Source: Mytilus galloprovincialis
Lineage: Eukaryota; Mollusca; Bivalvia; Mytilida; Mytilidae
Reading direction: 5' to 3'
Assembly (NCBI RefSeq): GCF_965363235.1
Contig: NC_134843.1
Location: 94,521,795-94,585,794 of the forward strand
Length of the DNA: 64,000 nucleotides
A program made the position numbers and the translations under genes. Below the pieces are notes generated by a model. It had not been told where the DNA came from, did not search any database, and saw only the letters and a program-made list of their open reading frames with translations. Of this stretch, positions 12,601 to 23,070 are shown piece by piece. Within the stretch, counting starts at the first letter, position 1, and every line of letters starts with the position of its first letter.

Positions 12601-14845
12601 ATAGTGTGTGTAAAGGAGTAGGTTCAGTAAGACCCCTTTTTGGCCCCAAAATATAGCAGTTTTACAAAATAGTTAAAATGTAAACTTTTAGTTATTTGTT
12701 GAACAGTAGAATGCTTCTGCTACATAAATATGGGCTGTTTTTGACAATACAATCCACATATATCCTGTACTAGCACCATTAAGTCAAGCTAAATTACTGA
12801 AATCTTCATAATTCCAGCATTTTAATTAAATTTTAGACGATTTTCGTGTAAAACGAAAGTGGCCGCATTCGTGTTCATCCTTAATATTGAAATGTAAGTT
12901 GTATTTGATGATAATACATAACATATATAAAGGTTGAGGATGAACACGGATGCGGCCACTTCCATTTTTACCAAAAACCATCTGAAAAGTGACATTTTTT
13001 GGCATATTTGGTAAATTTTCATATTTGAGCTTGAATCGGATCGTTTTTAATGCCAAAATCAGTTAAAATCTTTCACATAAACTAATTAATTCAAATAAAA
13101 TAGACACTTAAGTGTTTAAAAAGTGGTCAGAATCTTTCGTCAGATGAACCTGAAATTTGAGGCCAAAATCGGTCCTTACCGGACCTACTCCTTTCACAGC
13201 TAAACTTTTTAACATAATTCTGCAAGCATTAGTAAGTACAAACATTACAGTTGATTTTTCTTTTACATTGCAATATAACGTTTAATATAGTTACAGCATG
13301 ACGGATTTGACAAGAAAATTCTATTTCATGCATCTGAATGAACTTATCTGCTAGAGTATAGAATAGAGTTTACTACCTTTAAAAATTCTTTTACAAGTAC
13401 AAATAATTTGATTAATTTGTTATTCTTTTTTCAGTGGTCAAATACTTGCGTGCCGTAGGGAATGTCCATGTTAGTTTTAACAACAAAAAGACAAGGGTAA
13501 GTTAGAATGACATAGAATGGAGTTTAAAAGATTGTGCTGCATTGCAGGTTTAAATAATAAATATAAGGTACCAAATCAAACAGCGTCAACATAATATGAA
13601 GATTCGGTATAATAGATGACAACACTAAAAAGAGAACGAATCAAAATGATAAAAGGAAAGACGTGTACGAGCAGCAAACATTTATACTTAATTTTGGCCA
13701 GTATAATCTACAAAAAAAATTGTAAGTGATACATCTTTTCGAGTATAAATTTAACATGAAAAAATACGATCAGCCCACTTTTTAAAATCTTTGCATTTTA
13801 AGATTAAGCCGTATTAAAGTACATAAGATTAAATTTTGATTCTCTTGTGTGCAATTAATTAAAGCTTTCAGATATCTGAAATAATACATTTGAATACTGC
13901 TTTCCATACAATCTTATTGTCTTTTCATAGAACAGATTAACACTGTAAAAGGAAAGCATTGTCGCATTTGAGGAAATGTGTTTCAATGTTTGGGATGAAC
14001 AACAGCTTTACAAAATATATAAATCCGCACAACACGTCTTATCGATATTTATGCACAGGGATTAAAATTCATAATACAATAAGAATATGAAGAAATTGAT
14101 CTGTTTTTTCAAGGTAAATTAAATGTTATACGGGTAACAGAGAGATAGAGTCCCAAGTAGTAAAGTTGAAATCATCCCTTCGTACGTTCTACGGATTACA
14201 TCACGTTGGAGTTGGTTGACCGTTTAAGAATATCCGTCTCACAGAAGATAACGTATTTGTTCCAAATGTCATTAATACCACATTTCAACATCGCCTGCAT
14301 GCGAAGTTTATATCTTCCAATTGATACAATATCCCGGGGCTTGTACTTCCTATCATTATTGGTTTGTTAGAGGGTTGCGGAAGCTATTTAACAAAGATTT
14401 CCAAATGGTCAAGTTGAAATCATCGCTTCGTAAATTTTACGAACGCCATCATGAATTTGTTTACCGTTATGGAATAACAGATTATAGCGGATATGATCCT
14501 TACGCGTAACTATAATCCAGTTCCCATTTTCGCTAATGTGACCTCTCGAATAAGACTATTTCCTGGTTTGTTTTCGATTTTAGACATGGTGTTGTCAGTT
14601 TATGTTCGACATATGAGTCTGAATGGTACATTTTGCCTCTCTTAATATAAATCTGATATTTTATTGCAAGGTGTTTTAGGCAGATCATTTTAAAATTATA
14701 AAAAATATACTTTCAAACAATCTATTAGTATATATATAAATATACTGTAATTATTTTGCATTTCTATTTCAGCATGTCCAGCTCCAAATGATACTGAAAC
14801 ATATATGAAAGAAATTAAAAAAATAAAAATAAAAACTGTTTACAT
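9607..14845 (+). CDS. Gene B: Kazal-type serine protease inhibitor-like small secreted protein (62 aa)
   Basis: Coding exons are 9625-9670, 11577-11679 and 13435-13474, plus a 3' UTR exon from 14773. Every junction has a GT donor and AG acceptor and phase is kept (phase 1, then phase 2). Residues 1-15 are a hydrophobic signal segment. The Kazal core runs from C24-V-C26 through D-P-V-C34, G-E-T, N-E-C45 and C49-A, with family spacing C-x7-C-x10-C. The end is L-A-C56-R-R-E-C60-P-C62. There are nine cysteines, with C19 extra relative to D. In Kazal inhibitors the P1 residue is the second after the second core Cys, here Gln28 followed by Val. The family blocks serine proteases outside the cell; activity of this copy is inferred. 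Intron 2 holds a foldback element and intron 3 holds Penelope relics. The acceptor at 9605-9606 implies an upstream 5' UTR exon that I could not locate. Confidence 0.8.
11577..11679 (+). CDS. Gene B exon 2: Kazal core
   Basis: Acceptor acttttag, donor GC|gtaagt at 11680. It encodes I-V-C-S-Q-Q-S-C-V-C-I-Q-V-F-D-P-V-C and continues S-I-F-G-E-T-F-S-N-E-C-T-L-N-C-A. At 103 nt it is nine longer than in D and E, because three extra residues lie before the first core Cys. Confidence 0.85.
12607..13198. mobile_element. Foldback/MITE-like element in intron 2 of gene B
   Basis: The left end (tgtgtaaaggagtaggttca, then gtaaga-cc...tttggccccaaa) and the reverse complement of the right end (ctgtgaaaggagtaggtccg, then gtaagga-c...ttttggcctcaaa) match over about 45 bp with gaps, forming terminal inverted repeats. 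The middle holds a second palindrome: gtggccgcattcgtgttcat at about 12860 and its complement atgaacacggatgcggccac at about 12942. No transposase frame is visible. A clear target duplication is not resolved. Confidence 0.65.
12838..12982. repeat. Hairpin at the centre of the foldback element
   Basis: Arms of about 25 near-perfect bases (weaker pairing extends to about 45) are separated by a loop of about 55 nt containing tatataaagg. Transcribed intron 2 of gene B would fold here. Confidence 0.6.
13435..13496 (+). CDS. Gene B exon 3: C-terminal CPC exon
   Basis: Acceptor ctttttttcag. The coding part 13435-13474 gives G-Q-I-L-A-C-R-R-E-C-P-C and TAG. It is followed by 22 nt of UTR and donor gtaagtt at 13497. 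A stop codon this far upstream of a splice junction (22 nt) is normally too close to trigger nonsense-mediated decay. Confidence 0.8.
14145..14640 (+). pseudogene. Two relics of a Penelope-like retroelement C-terminus and 3' end (intron 3 of gene B)
   Basis: At 14163-14230 a frame reads V-K-L-K-S-S-L-R-T-F-Y-G-x-H-H. At 14405-14480 a second copy reads V-K-L-K-S-S-L-R-K-F-Y-E-R-H-H-E. I recognise this as the C-terminal end of mussel Penelope-like reverse transcriptases. The second copy runs on into tagacatggtgttgtcagtt...atgag, which matches the 3'-end repeat at 38.45-38.53 kb. Both copies are 5'-truncated and decayed. Confidence 0.6.
14773..14845 (+). other. Gene B 3' untranslated exon
   Basis: Acceptor tttctatttcag, nearly the same as before the last exon of D. 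It contains AATAAA at 14822-14827 and an overlapping second copy. A dispersed repeat begins immediately after, at 14854. Confidence 0.55.
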
Positions 14846-14853
14846 GATATAAT

Positions 14854-15225
14854 TAGTTATCAAAGGTACCAGGATTATAATTTAGTACGCCAGACGCGCG
14901 TTTCGTCTTCATAAGACACATCAGTGACGCTCGGATCAAAATATTTATAAAGCCAAACAAGTACAACGTTGAAGAGCATTGAAAATGATTTGATATTGAA
15001 TGTATTATTATAACATCACAAGTTACATACTTCAGGAATAGATTATCTTAGCTGTATTTGACAAAATGTTTAGGAATTTTGGTCTTGAATGCTCTTCAAT
15101 TTCGTACTTTATTTGGCCTTTTTAACTTTTTTGGAATCGAGCGTCACTGATGGGTCTTTTGTAGACGAAACGCGCGTCTGGCGTAAACACCAATTTAAAC
15201 TTGGTATCTATGATGAGTTTACTTA
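14854..15225. repeat. Inverted pair of GTCACTGATGAGTC-core elements
   Basis: Left copy (about 14854-14975) is reverse: gttatcaaaggtaccaggat, then cgccagacgcgcgtttcgtc. Right copy (about 15075-15225) is forward: gagcgtcactgatgggtctt ... gacgaaacgcgcgtctggcg and ends ttggtatctatgatgagttt. Together they make a weak palindrome just downstream of gene B. Confidence 0.7.
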
Positions 15226-15779
15226 TGTAAAACTTCGTATAAAATTTAGTTTAAAGAATTTTTATCTACAACTTCAGAACATTGAATCCATACTTCAACA
15301 ACATCGTGGCACCTGGTCTTTAATCAATCACCTTTTAAATGTACATTTATACATGATATTCAATGTATAACTGGTCAAATGTTTTACTGTAAATAATAAA
15401 TGTGTTTTTAAAAATAAAACATAGAAAATATCAAACAAAATCACAGTTACTTATATCATATAAAGAATACTAAACTAGCTAGGGAACACTTATTCAAAGA
15501 TCAAAGATTCCAAATTTTATTCATTTTTTAATGTATAAAACCATGACACAATTTACAACGCCATAGCAAAAAACAAACGGACTTAGCATCAAAAACCTTA
15601 CATATACCGAATTTTTCTCGAGAGTTAAGGATGGGTAAGAAGATGCTGATCCACATGATCATGACATTTCTAAATCGGTGAAGACACATTCGTGGAAAAG
15701 ACGACGGAATAGAAGTGACGACTGCATATACTTATCTGTCGTCAGCTGTGAATGAAATATTTCATAACGACGCATAAAC

Positions 15780-16110
15780 TCCTAGGAAAATTCAAAACGA
15801 AAAGTCCCTAATCAAATGCCAAAATCAATTGACAAAATACATCAAACGAATGGACAACAACTGTCGTATTCCTGACTTGGAACATGCATTTTCAAATGTT
15901 GAAAATGGTGGATTGAACCTGGTTTTATAGCGCTAAACCTCTCACTTGTATGACAATCGCATCAAATTCTATCATTTTTACAACGATGCGTGAACAAAAC
16001 AGATATACTAGGTAAAATAGTCAAAATATGAGTACAGCAGTCATCACTGTGTCAAAATCTCAAAACAAACATTAACAAAAAAGCACAAAAAACATCTATC
16101 AAATGCATTG
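15780..16110 (+). repeat. Dispersed repeat ('cctgacttggaacatgcatt' family)
   Basis: Aligns with 6570-6900 through aggaaaattcaaaacgaaaagtccc, cctgacttggaacatgcatt and acctctcacttgtatgacaa. Confidence 0.65.
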
Positions 16111-16466
16111 CTTCACGTGCTTGACGCCATAGAATGTAAACGTCACATATGAAGATATATAAAATAATTTTGCCGTTCAATGTTTTTGTCTAAAAAATGT
16201 AGTTTCAAATGGGGAATGGTGATATGCATGATTAAAAGATCAAAAGAATGTTAGAACTTATTTCAGAAATAGACCGAATATTAAAATTATCCAGAAGTTC
16301 TTTATAATTTTAAAGAATCCACATATTGCTAATATCCCTACGCGAGTAACATACGTTTGTCGTTGAAAGTATTTTCAACTTTATAATAGAACAATAACAT
16401 AATGACATATAATAGAACAATAACACATTGGCGGGATCGCGTCATATGAACCAACGAAACACAAAG

Positions 16467-16664
16467 AGTCGCACATACAAAACACACCAGCAAAAATGAA
16501 ATATTATACAAACACATTGACGGGATGTTTAAGTACCGAGCCACGTCAAATGAATATCACAGAAAAGTCGCACATACAAAACACACCAGCAAAAATGAAA
16601 GATAATACAAACACATTGACGGGATGTATAAGTACCGAGCCACGTCAAATGGATATCACAGAAA
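16467..16664 (+). repeat. 99-bp tandem repeat, two copies
   Basis: Units start at 16467 and 16566 (agtcgcacatacaaaacaca) and differ at only a few bases. The unit is a multiple of three, so a 33-residue repeat stays open in one frame, but no start context, splice sites or homology supports a gene. Confidence 0.75.
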
Positions 16665-16667
16665 ACA

Positions 16668-16840
16668 GACCAAACAGTAAAAGTAATATTAATAATAGAA
16701 CAAATACAAATGAAAGAACAATATAACACGTTGTTATGATGATATACAAGGTCAGTACGCAGAATCTATCATGTAGTACTTGTGAATACGGAATATTTAT
16801 CATCAATGTCTTGGTACCTTCGATTGACCTTTTTAGAAAA
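16668..16840 (+). repeat. Second copy of the block found upstream of gene B
   Basis: Same order of landmarks as 9202-9355: acagtaaaagtaatattaat, gtcagtacgcagaatctat, ggaatatttatca, cttggtacctt. Probably a remnant of a segmental duplication unit whose gene is absent or too decayed to see. Confidence 0.55.
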
Positions 16841-16869
16841 AGTACGAGACATTATTTGCCATAACCCTA

Positions 16870-18800
16870 AGTTCATCAACTTTTTTCTCAGACACTGGTG
16901 ACGTTTTACAAAGTCTAATAAGTCTTATTCAAGAAAAACTAAGAATAAGTGATGACTTCAACTTTTAAAGGCGTGAAAGCCTGAGATGAAGCTTTGATTT
17001 ATTGTAAGTAGCAACCCTCTAGCAAGCAAAATGTGATTGTAAATTCAAGCTATCAAAATCGTAAACTGGGAGATATTGATAATCGTTTCAACCATTCAAT
17101 TGATCTCTTCAGTATTGTCGTGGCCTGAATATGTAAACCTTCAAGCGCAGATATAACTGAATAGAACCAAATATTCCATACAAGGAAAGATAAAAAAAAA
17201 ATGGAATCAAATATTTATGTATTTCATTTAAAAAAAAATCCAGAAACAGAATATGATATATAGTCTTGTTGGACGTTATTATACAGCAGAAATGTTATAT
17301 TGTTCATGTTATCTTATCAATTACCTTAATTCATGTTCCTGTTTAATTATAAGGGATGTCAATCTGAAAAGAGACATAAGAAACCACTGGAAAACTGGGG
17401 ATATTTGTTTTTGTTTTTCTTTTGTTTGTTAATAACATAACTTTGAAACAGTGCATCGAAGACAAAACTTTTGTGAAAAAGCAAAACGACGGAAATAACA
17501 GTCAATTCAATAATACCAAAAATAACATACTCATGGCATACTCAATTAAAAGACTGACTACGTAGTTTTTTTTCTATAAGACGGGAAAAAATAGATTGAG
17601 ATCATGACGGATATAACTGTGTGAAAACAAATATTCCCATATCAAAAACAACGACGAAAGAACATAAAATAACTGCATTTATTGAGGACATCATTGATGC
17701 ATGAGATGTGTAATCACCACTTACTCTATGTATGTCTATTCGTACTCTTCACACAATGTTTACAACCCAGTTAATCATGACTGCTAAAAATGCAGACTTT
17801 AGTGGTTCAGTGTATCTTGAACAAAGTGTCCACACCATTTGTAAAAGTTTGCCAGTAATGTTTGCATATTGCCACAGAAGATCAAAGTCATTGTTCTCAG
17901 AAAATCTTAGAAATCTGACAAAATCGTTGTCCCTTTGCCTTCGTTTTACCTTTTGAAGCCTCTTATTTTGGGTAATTGCACAATTCACAAAGTTTCCACT
18001 GAAACTTGGTTTTGATTGAAATCATTCAACAAAACCTGAATATTAAATATCAAGCAAATAGCATAATTTCATAACTACCTAGTGTTTTACATTATTCATG
18101 ACTCTAAAGCATATGTTGTTCTTTAGCCTCTTCAGCCTGTGTGTAACACTTCCCTGATGATGTTGTAATATCATCCCGACCAACATTCAGTATTTTGATA
18201 TTTTTTTGTTTATGTCAGTCTAAGGACCAACTGGTCTTTTACTGTTTTTTGGGGGGAGAATAGTTGTCAAAGATTTAATAAATACAACTTACTTCGCAAT
18301 TTCGCAATTTTATCATAGATTCATCTGACTTGTATTGGAACAATATTGATTGCTGTTATGTAGTTTATAACTGCTTTCAAATATTAGAAAAATTTTCATG
18401 CATTATTCAAATCAGATCTTTCGACACAATTTTTCTTTCAATCATATACTTATCGTTAATACTATTGCAATAATACATGCTATGTCAATGTTTACAACTG
18501 ACAATTAAGAGTCCAGAGTCTAGAGTTTATACGTTATAAAAAAGATGATCTTTAACGTATAAATATAATGTCTGCTTTAATCGGCACACCAAATGACGGC
18601 TTTTTGAACATTACTTCCAAAACGATTGGAGATATTGTAGATGAAGGTCTTCCCAAATTGTATAACATGATTATTTTATTTGTTTGTTAGTTTCGATGAT
18701 AAATTATTTGTATAACCCTAAAACACCTTATTTATATAGATCTGTTGGTTTGTAAGTCTATTGAATGATTGAATACTGTCACATTTAACAAATTTACATT
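16870..18800. other. Intergenic, no supportable gene
   Basis: AT-rich, with scattered open frames of 74-79 codons on opposite strands at about 17.73-17.99 kb that overlap each other and have no recognisable domain or splice context. I searched by eye for a Kazal core exon (P-V-C...N-x-C...C-A) and found none. Confidence 0.5.
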
Positions 18801-21400
18801 CATTGGTCGAGTTAAGAGGCTGTGCCAATAAGCATAGAGCTTCAGGTGGAAAGTGAAAAAAAATTTAAAAAATCATCAAACCTTCCTTAAAATAAACATC
18901 TTAGTCTTTAAAGATCATACGACAAACAATAACAATCATTTGTAAGGAAAACAACTTTTTTGACCGTTAAATAATGGTTACCATAGAAACAAGAGAATCT
19001 GAGACACTATTTGAGGTGAAAAACAGGATATTCTGACATGAAATATAATATCAGAATAAAGAATAATGGTCATTGCAAGTAAATATTTTTATTATATAAC
19101 CTAAAAGTTATAAGCTAAAAAAATCTTTTCTTAAAAAACTGTTTATTTATGGTTGCTATGGTAACAGGATAATCAAAGGGTTCAAGTTTATTAATTTTAC
19201 ACAAAAATAAGCAATTTTTCGGTCAAAATTGTAAAAAATCCAGATGTATATAATATAAAATGTGGTACTGACAAAAATGAATGACTATCATATAATTCAA
19301 AGAAAAAATAAAATTGGGTAGACTATTAAATTTTTATTGGTGGCAGCTACCCAACATTATGCTGTTTCGGAAGAATTTGTACAAAATCTACAAAATTTTG
19401 TCACATAATAAGGGTCACTATCATAAAAAAATGAACATATAATTTAATCTGTACTGATAAAATAAGTGTCACATACAAGTGTATTCAACTGAGTAGAAAA
19501 ATATGCATAAAATCTCCATGGGAACCATCTTTTTTTCATAGCAACCTACTGAGGGTGAAAATATACAATGTTGATTTTTAACAAAAATGCACGAAATAAG
19601 TCACTTGAAGCCTGCTGGTGATAAAATAACAATAACAGTCAAAATGTGCATTGAGAGATTCGAAACTATTCTTAGCAACAGTAATTCATGACATAAATGC
19701 CTAGTAACAAACTGATAATTGAAAATACCCACGCTCAATTCATGGATAACAAGCACAATTCAAAAGTATAAATACCTGATAAAAACTAAACTAACATAAA
19801 AAGATCAATTATGCATCATGTGCATTATGATCTTTTATTTAAAAATATCTTATGTAACACTACTTATTGCATAGCAACCAGCATATGTGGTGTAAAAGAA
19901 GGACGAAAGATACTAGAGGGACATTCAAACTCATAAATCAAAAATGAACTAACGATGCCATGGCTTTTAAAGAAAATGACAAACATGCAATAGTTTACAA
20001 AACACAATACAGAAAACTAAAGATTAAGCAACCCAAAACTAACAAAAAACTTTGGGGTGATCTCAGGTGCTCCAGAAGGGAATGCTGATAGTGCTCCACA
20101 TGAGGCACCAGTAATTAAATTATATTATTTCATGATAATTCAAAAGAATCAACTTTGTTCGATAATTCTATGCATTCAATCTTTTTTTGAAATAATAATA
20201 AGCGAACAGTTACATAGGCTCTTGTGGGAAGTTGTGACTAGACCAAGGTCCAAGTTTAATGGCATACGATATAGTTACAGGGGAGGTAACATTTATTTGA
20301 CGCCGTTAACATAAAATATTGTTTTCGCAACGTCAAACTGGGACATATCGGGAAAAGATGTATAATTCCACTGGTTTTTATCATTCAAAGTGATTTTATT
20401 TGAAAACAAGTTTATGGACACATTTTTTTTCAATTTTAGATAACGTTTGTTATTATATGTATGAAGATTATTTATTTGTTTCAAGTTTCAAGAACGTGTC
20501 AATAATGCATTTTTTAATTAATAAATAAACAGCAAAAAAATGCATTTTTTCTACATTCATGTATATTTGATAAATATGAGTTATTTAAAAAAAAATGCAT
20601 GAATTTAAAGGGTGCTTTTTTTTATAAAACAGAAATTACAGATAATGCAATGAAGAACAGCTTGTGTTTATCATTTAAAATTTTAAAAAATATGTATTTC
20701 TTTGAATGGAAAATTAAGTCCACAAATCCAAATGTTGTGCAAATATCTGAATTTTCGACCTCATTTTACTCAAAGAGTAGCACATGAAGGTATATATTTT
20801 ATTACATATTTGATTTAATCAGGACTGGTATTAATAAATATGCAAATTTTCATCAAAATTTCAATATGGGATCAAAACTGTATTGTATGCCCTAGAAACA
20901 CTACTATCTGCATTCGAACATAAAGTCATAATACAAATAAGATTTAAAATAAGTTAACATGACCAAAATTTACCAAGCCTTTCAAATTACATAGACAAAG
21001 CGATGTTTAATTACTGCTGCTCAATTGCTAATATTATTATTGATAGATAAAAACCGAAAACGGCAAAATGTGTAGCAATGTAGTATCTACAAATAAGTCA
21101 ACATGATCAAAATTGCCATTTACCCATAAAGAGTAAATGGCCTTTGCAGAAAGTTTTTCAACATTTTTAGTATGTTTTTTTTTTTTTACAAAAATAGCTC
21201 TTGCAAAACTACTGGGCCAAATAAAGCCAAACTTGGTCTAAAATCCTTCAATGTCCAATAGACTGTTGATTTATCAATAAAGTTATCATACTTTTGATAG
21301 ACTTGATTAATTTTACTTTTTTGTTTTTCTGCAATTTCAGGTTTCAAATAATGGCTTGTACCTCCCTCTTTGTCAGATAAGATTGTCAACAAAAATACTC
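18800..21400. repeat. AT-rich repeat complex with X-box-like palindromes and bivalve dispersed-repeat pieces
   Basis: Contains gttaccatagaaac (18977), gttgctatggtaac (19152), half-palindromes at about 19511-19545 and 19866. A 'tctacaaataagtcaacatg' module at about 21088 recurs at about 29109, and related wording (aacatgaccaaaatt) is at about 20957. No coding evidence. Confidence 0.45.
19895..20115 (-). repeat. Penelope-type 3'-end repeat, reverse copy
   Basis: Reads ggacgaaagatactagaggg, then acattcaaac...aacgatgccatgg...gggtgatctcaggtgctcca. This is the reverse complement of the block at 38.31-38.53 kb, whose end matches the tail of the Penelope relic in gene B intron 3. Other partial copies are at 25.19-25.35, 41.60-41.66 and 46.66-46.78 kb. 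Confidence 0.65.
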
Positions 21401-21539
21401 ATTTGACTTTATTGTAGGGTAGTCATTTCAAATAGAAATTAAAGTGAATATTAAAAGTTTTATCTTATTATCTTTTCAAAATTTTGGGATTCAATCTTTA
21501 TACAGCCCCTTAGGTGTCATGAAAATATAAGTATTTTGT

Positions 21540-21775
21540 TTGCTGTAGATTTAATCAGGTGTGCACCAGTTTGAAAATTCGTATGCATGACTTTAAAACT
21601 GATGAACACGACTTTTCAAAGCAGGTGCATGAAGTTCAAGCGAACACATTTAAATTGTGTGCATGAGTTTCAAAAGTTGGTGTGCGTAACTTTCAAGAAT
21701 AGTTTGCATGACTTTCAAACTTGTGCGCTTCTCCCTATTGTATCAGTCAACTTTGTTTGAAAGTCGTGGTCACTA
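21540..21775. repeat. Degenerate short repeat 'gtgcatgactttcaaa'
   Basis: Variants (gtatgcatgactttaaaact, gtgcatgaagttcaag, gtgcatgagtttcaaa, ttgcatgactttcaaactt) recur at about 30-50 bp spacing. Similar wording appears at about 23390-23460. Confidence 0.5.
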
Positions 21776-22099
21776 GATTTTAAATTACCGCAAACATTTC
21801 TTGGCGTCGTATATTGGTATGATGTCGTCTCAGTCGATCTCTATTAAATTTTCCAGATGGTTTAATATCAAAATAGGAAGCTTGGGATTGATTTTCGGGG
21901 TTTTGGTACCATCAGGTAAAGAAGAATTGGGGACGAAAAAGGGCCAATAAGAAGCTTTTTTGCAGTTTCCTGCCAATAACTTTTATTTAAGTGCTTGGAT
22001 TTCTCTGTTATTCTAGCACAAGGTACCATACTATCAATGGAAAGTTTGGGGGTAATAACTCCAAGAAGGGTTCAAATTATTTTTTGAACTTTTGGTCCT

Positions 22100-22215
22100 C
22101 GATACTGTTGAACTTTGTGCTTATTTCAGGTTTCAAACTTTTGTATCTGGGCGTCACTAGTAAGTCTTGTGTAGACAAAATGCACTTCTGGCGTATTACA
22201 ATTTTAAACGTGTTG
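22100..22215 (+). repeat. Diverged GTCACTGATGAGTC-core element
   Basis: gggcgtcactagtaagtctt...gtagacaaaatgcacttctg, then gcgtatta, matches the core of the 355-bp unit at roughly 80% by eye. Confidence 0.6.
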
Positions 22216-22289
22216 CCTTTTGTTAGCTATTATTCGTGTGTTTCTTTGTCAATTATGTTCTTCTATAGTATTTATATTGTAGTCATATA

Positions 22290-22560
22290 ATGTTGTGTTG
22301 TCATTTTAATGTTATATTTCACATGGCCTTAAAAGAGGGAGGTTTGGCATGCATGTATTTGGTTTTGATGTTATATTCGTTATTCTTATAGGATTTTGTC
22401 TAATGCTTTGTCCGTTTCTGTGTGTACTACATTTTAATGTTGTGTCGTTGTTCTCCTCTTATATCTAATGTGTTTCCCTCAGTTTTAGTTTGTTACCCCG
22501 ATTTTGTTTTTTGTCCATGAATTTATGAGTTTTGAACTACTGTTGCCTTTATATATTTTT
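22290..22560 (-). repeat. Dispersed repeat ('aaaggcaacagtagtat' family), reverse copy
   Basis: Ends in gaactactgttgcctttat and contains tgtttccctcagttttagtt, then tgttaccccgatt, the complement of wording at 33.7 and 50.37 kb. Confidence 0.6.
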
Positions 22561-22604
22561 TGTTTTTTCCCATTGATAATTTCTGATTTATATATATATA
22601 AAAA

Positions 22605-22870
22605 TATTAAGATTTGCGTAATAGTCGGAAATCTTCATTTGCATAGTATTGCGCAATATTGAGAAATATTCAATTGCACAGTATTGCGCAATATCAAAAT
22701 GTTGCACAATATCAAGAATTCTTCAATTACACAGTATTGCGCAATAGCAAAAAATCTTCAATTTCACAGTATTGCACAATAAATCTTCAATTGCACATAA
22801 TTGCGTCAAAGTAAGAGTACCAAAAAACAGAAAATCTTTAATTGAAGTGTATGCAATAGCAAGAACTCTT
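22605..22870. repeat. Tandem short repeat with palindromic 'GTATTGCGCAATA' core
   Basis: About five to six degenerate units of 35-45 bp, of the type cttcaattgcacagtattgc followed by gcaata. TATTGCGCAATA is a perfect 12-bp palindrome. A lone inverted unit (attgcacaatactttgcaat, then tgaagatt) sits at 29793-29822. Confidence 0.7.
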
Positions 22871-22914
22871 TAATTAAACATTAAACAAAATAGTTGGTTG
22901 AAAAGTTAGAAAAA

Positions 22915-23070
22915 AGAAGATATGGTATGATTGCAAATGAGACAACTCTCCATAAGAGACCAAAATGAAACAGAAATTAACAACTATAGGTCACCGTACA
23001 GCTTTCAACAATGAGCAAAACCCATACCGCATAGTCAGCTATAATAGGCCCTGAAATGACCATGTGAAAC
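22915..23070 (+). repeat. Dispersed repeat ('gaagatatggtatgattg' family)
   Basis: gaagatatggtatgattgca, aatgagacaactctccataa, caccgtacagctttcaacaa and cccataccgcatagtcagct are all family landmarks. Confidence 0.7.

Noticed and set aside
14321..14509. 62-codon frame as an additional exon of gene B
   Set aside because: Its second half is recognisably the C-terminus of a Penelope-like reverse transcriptase, and a second decayed copy lies just upstream.
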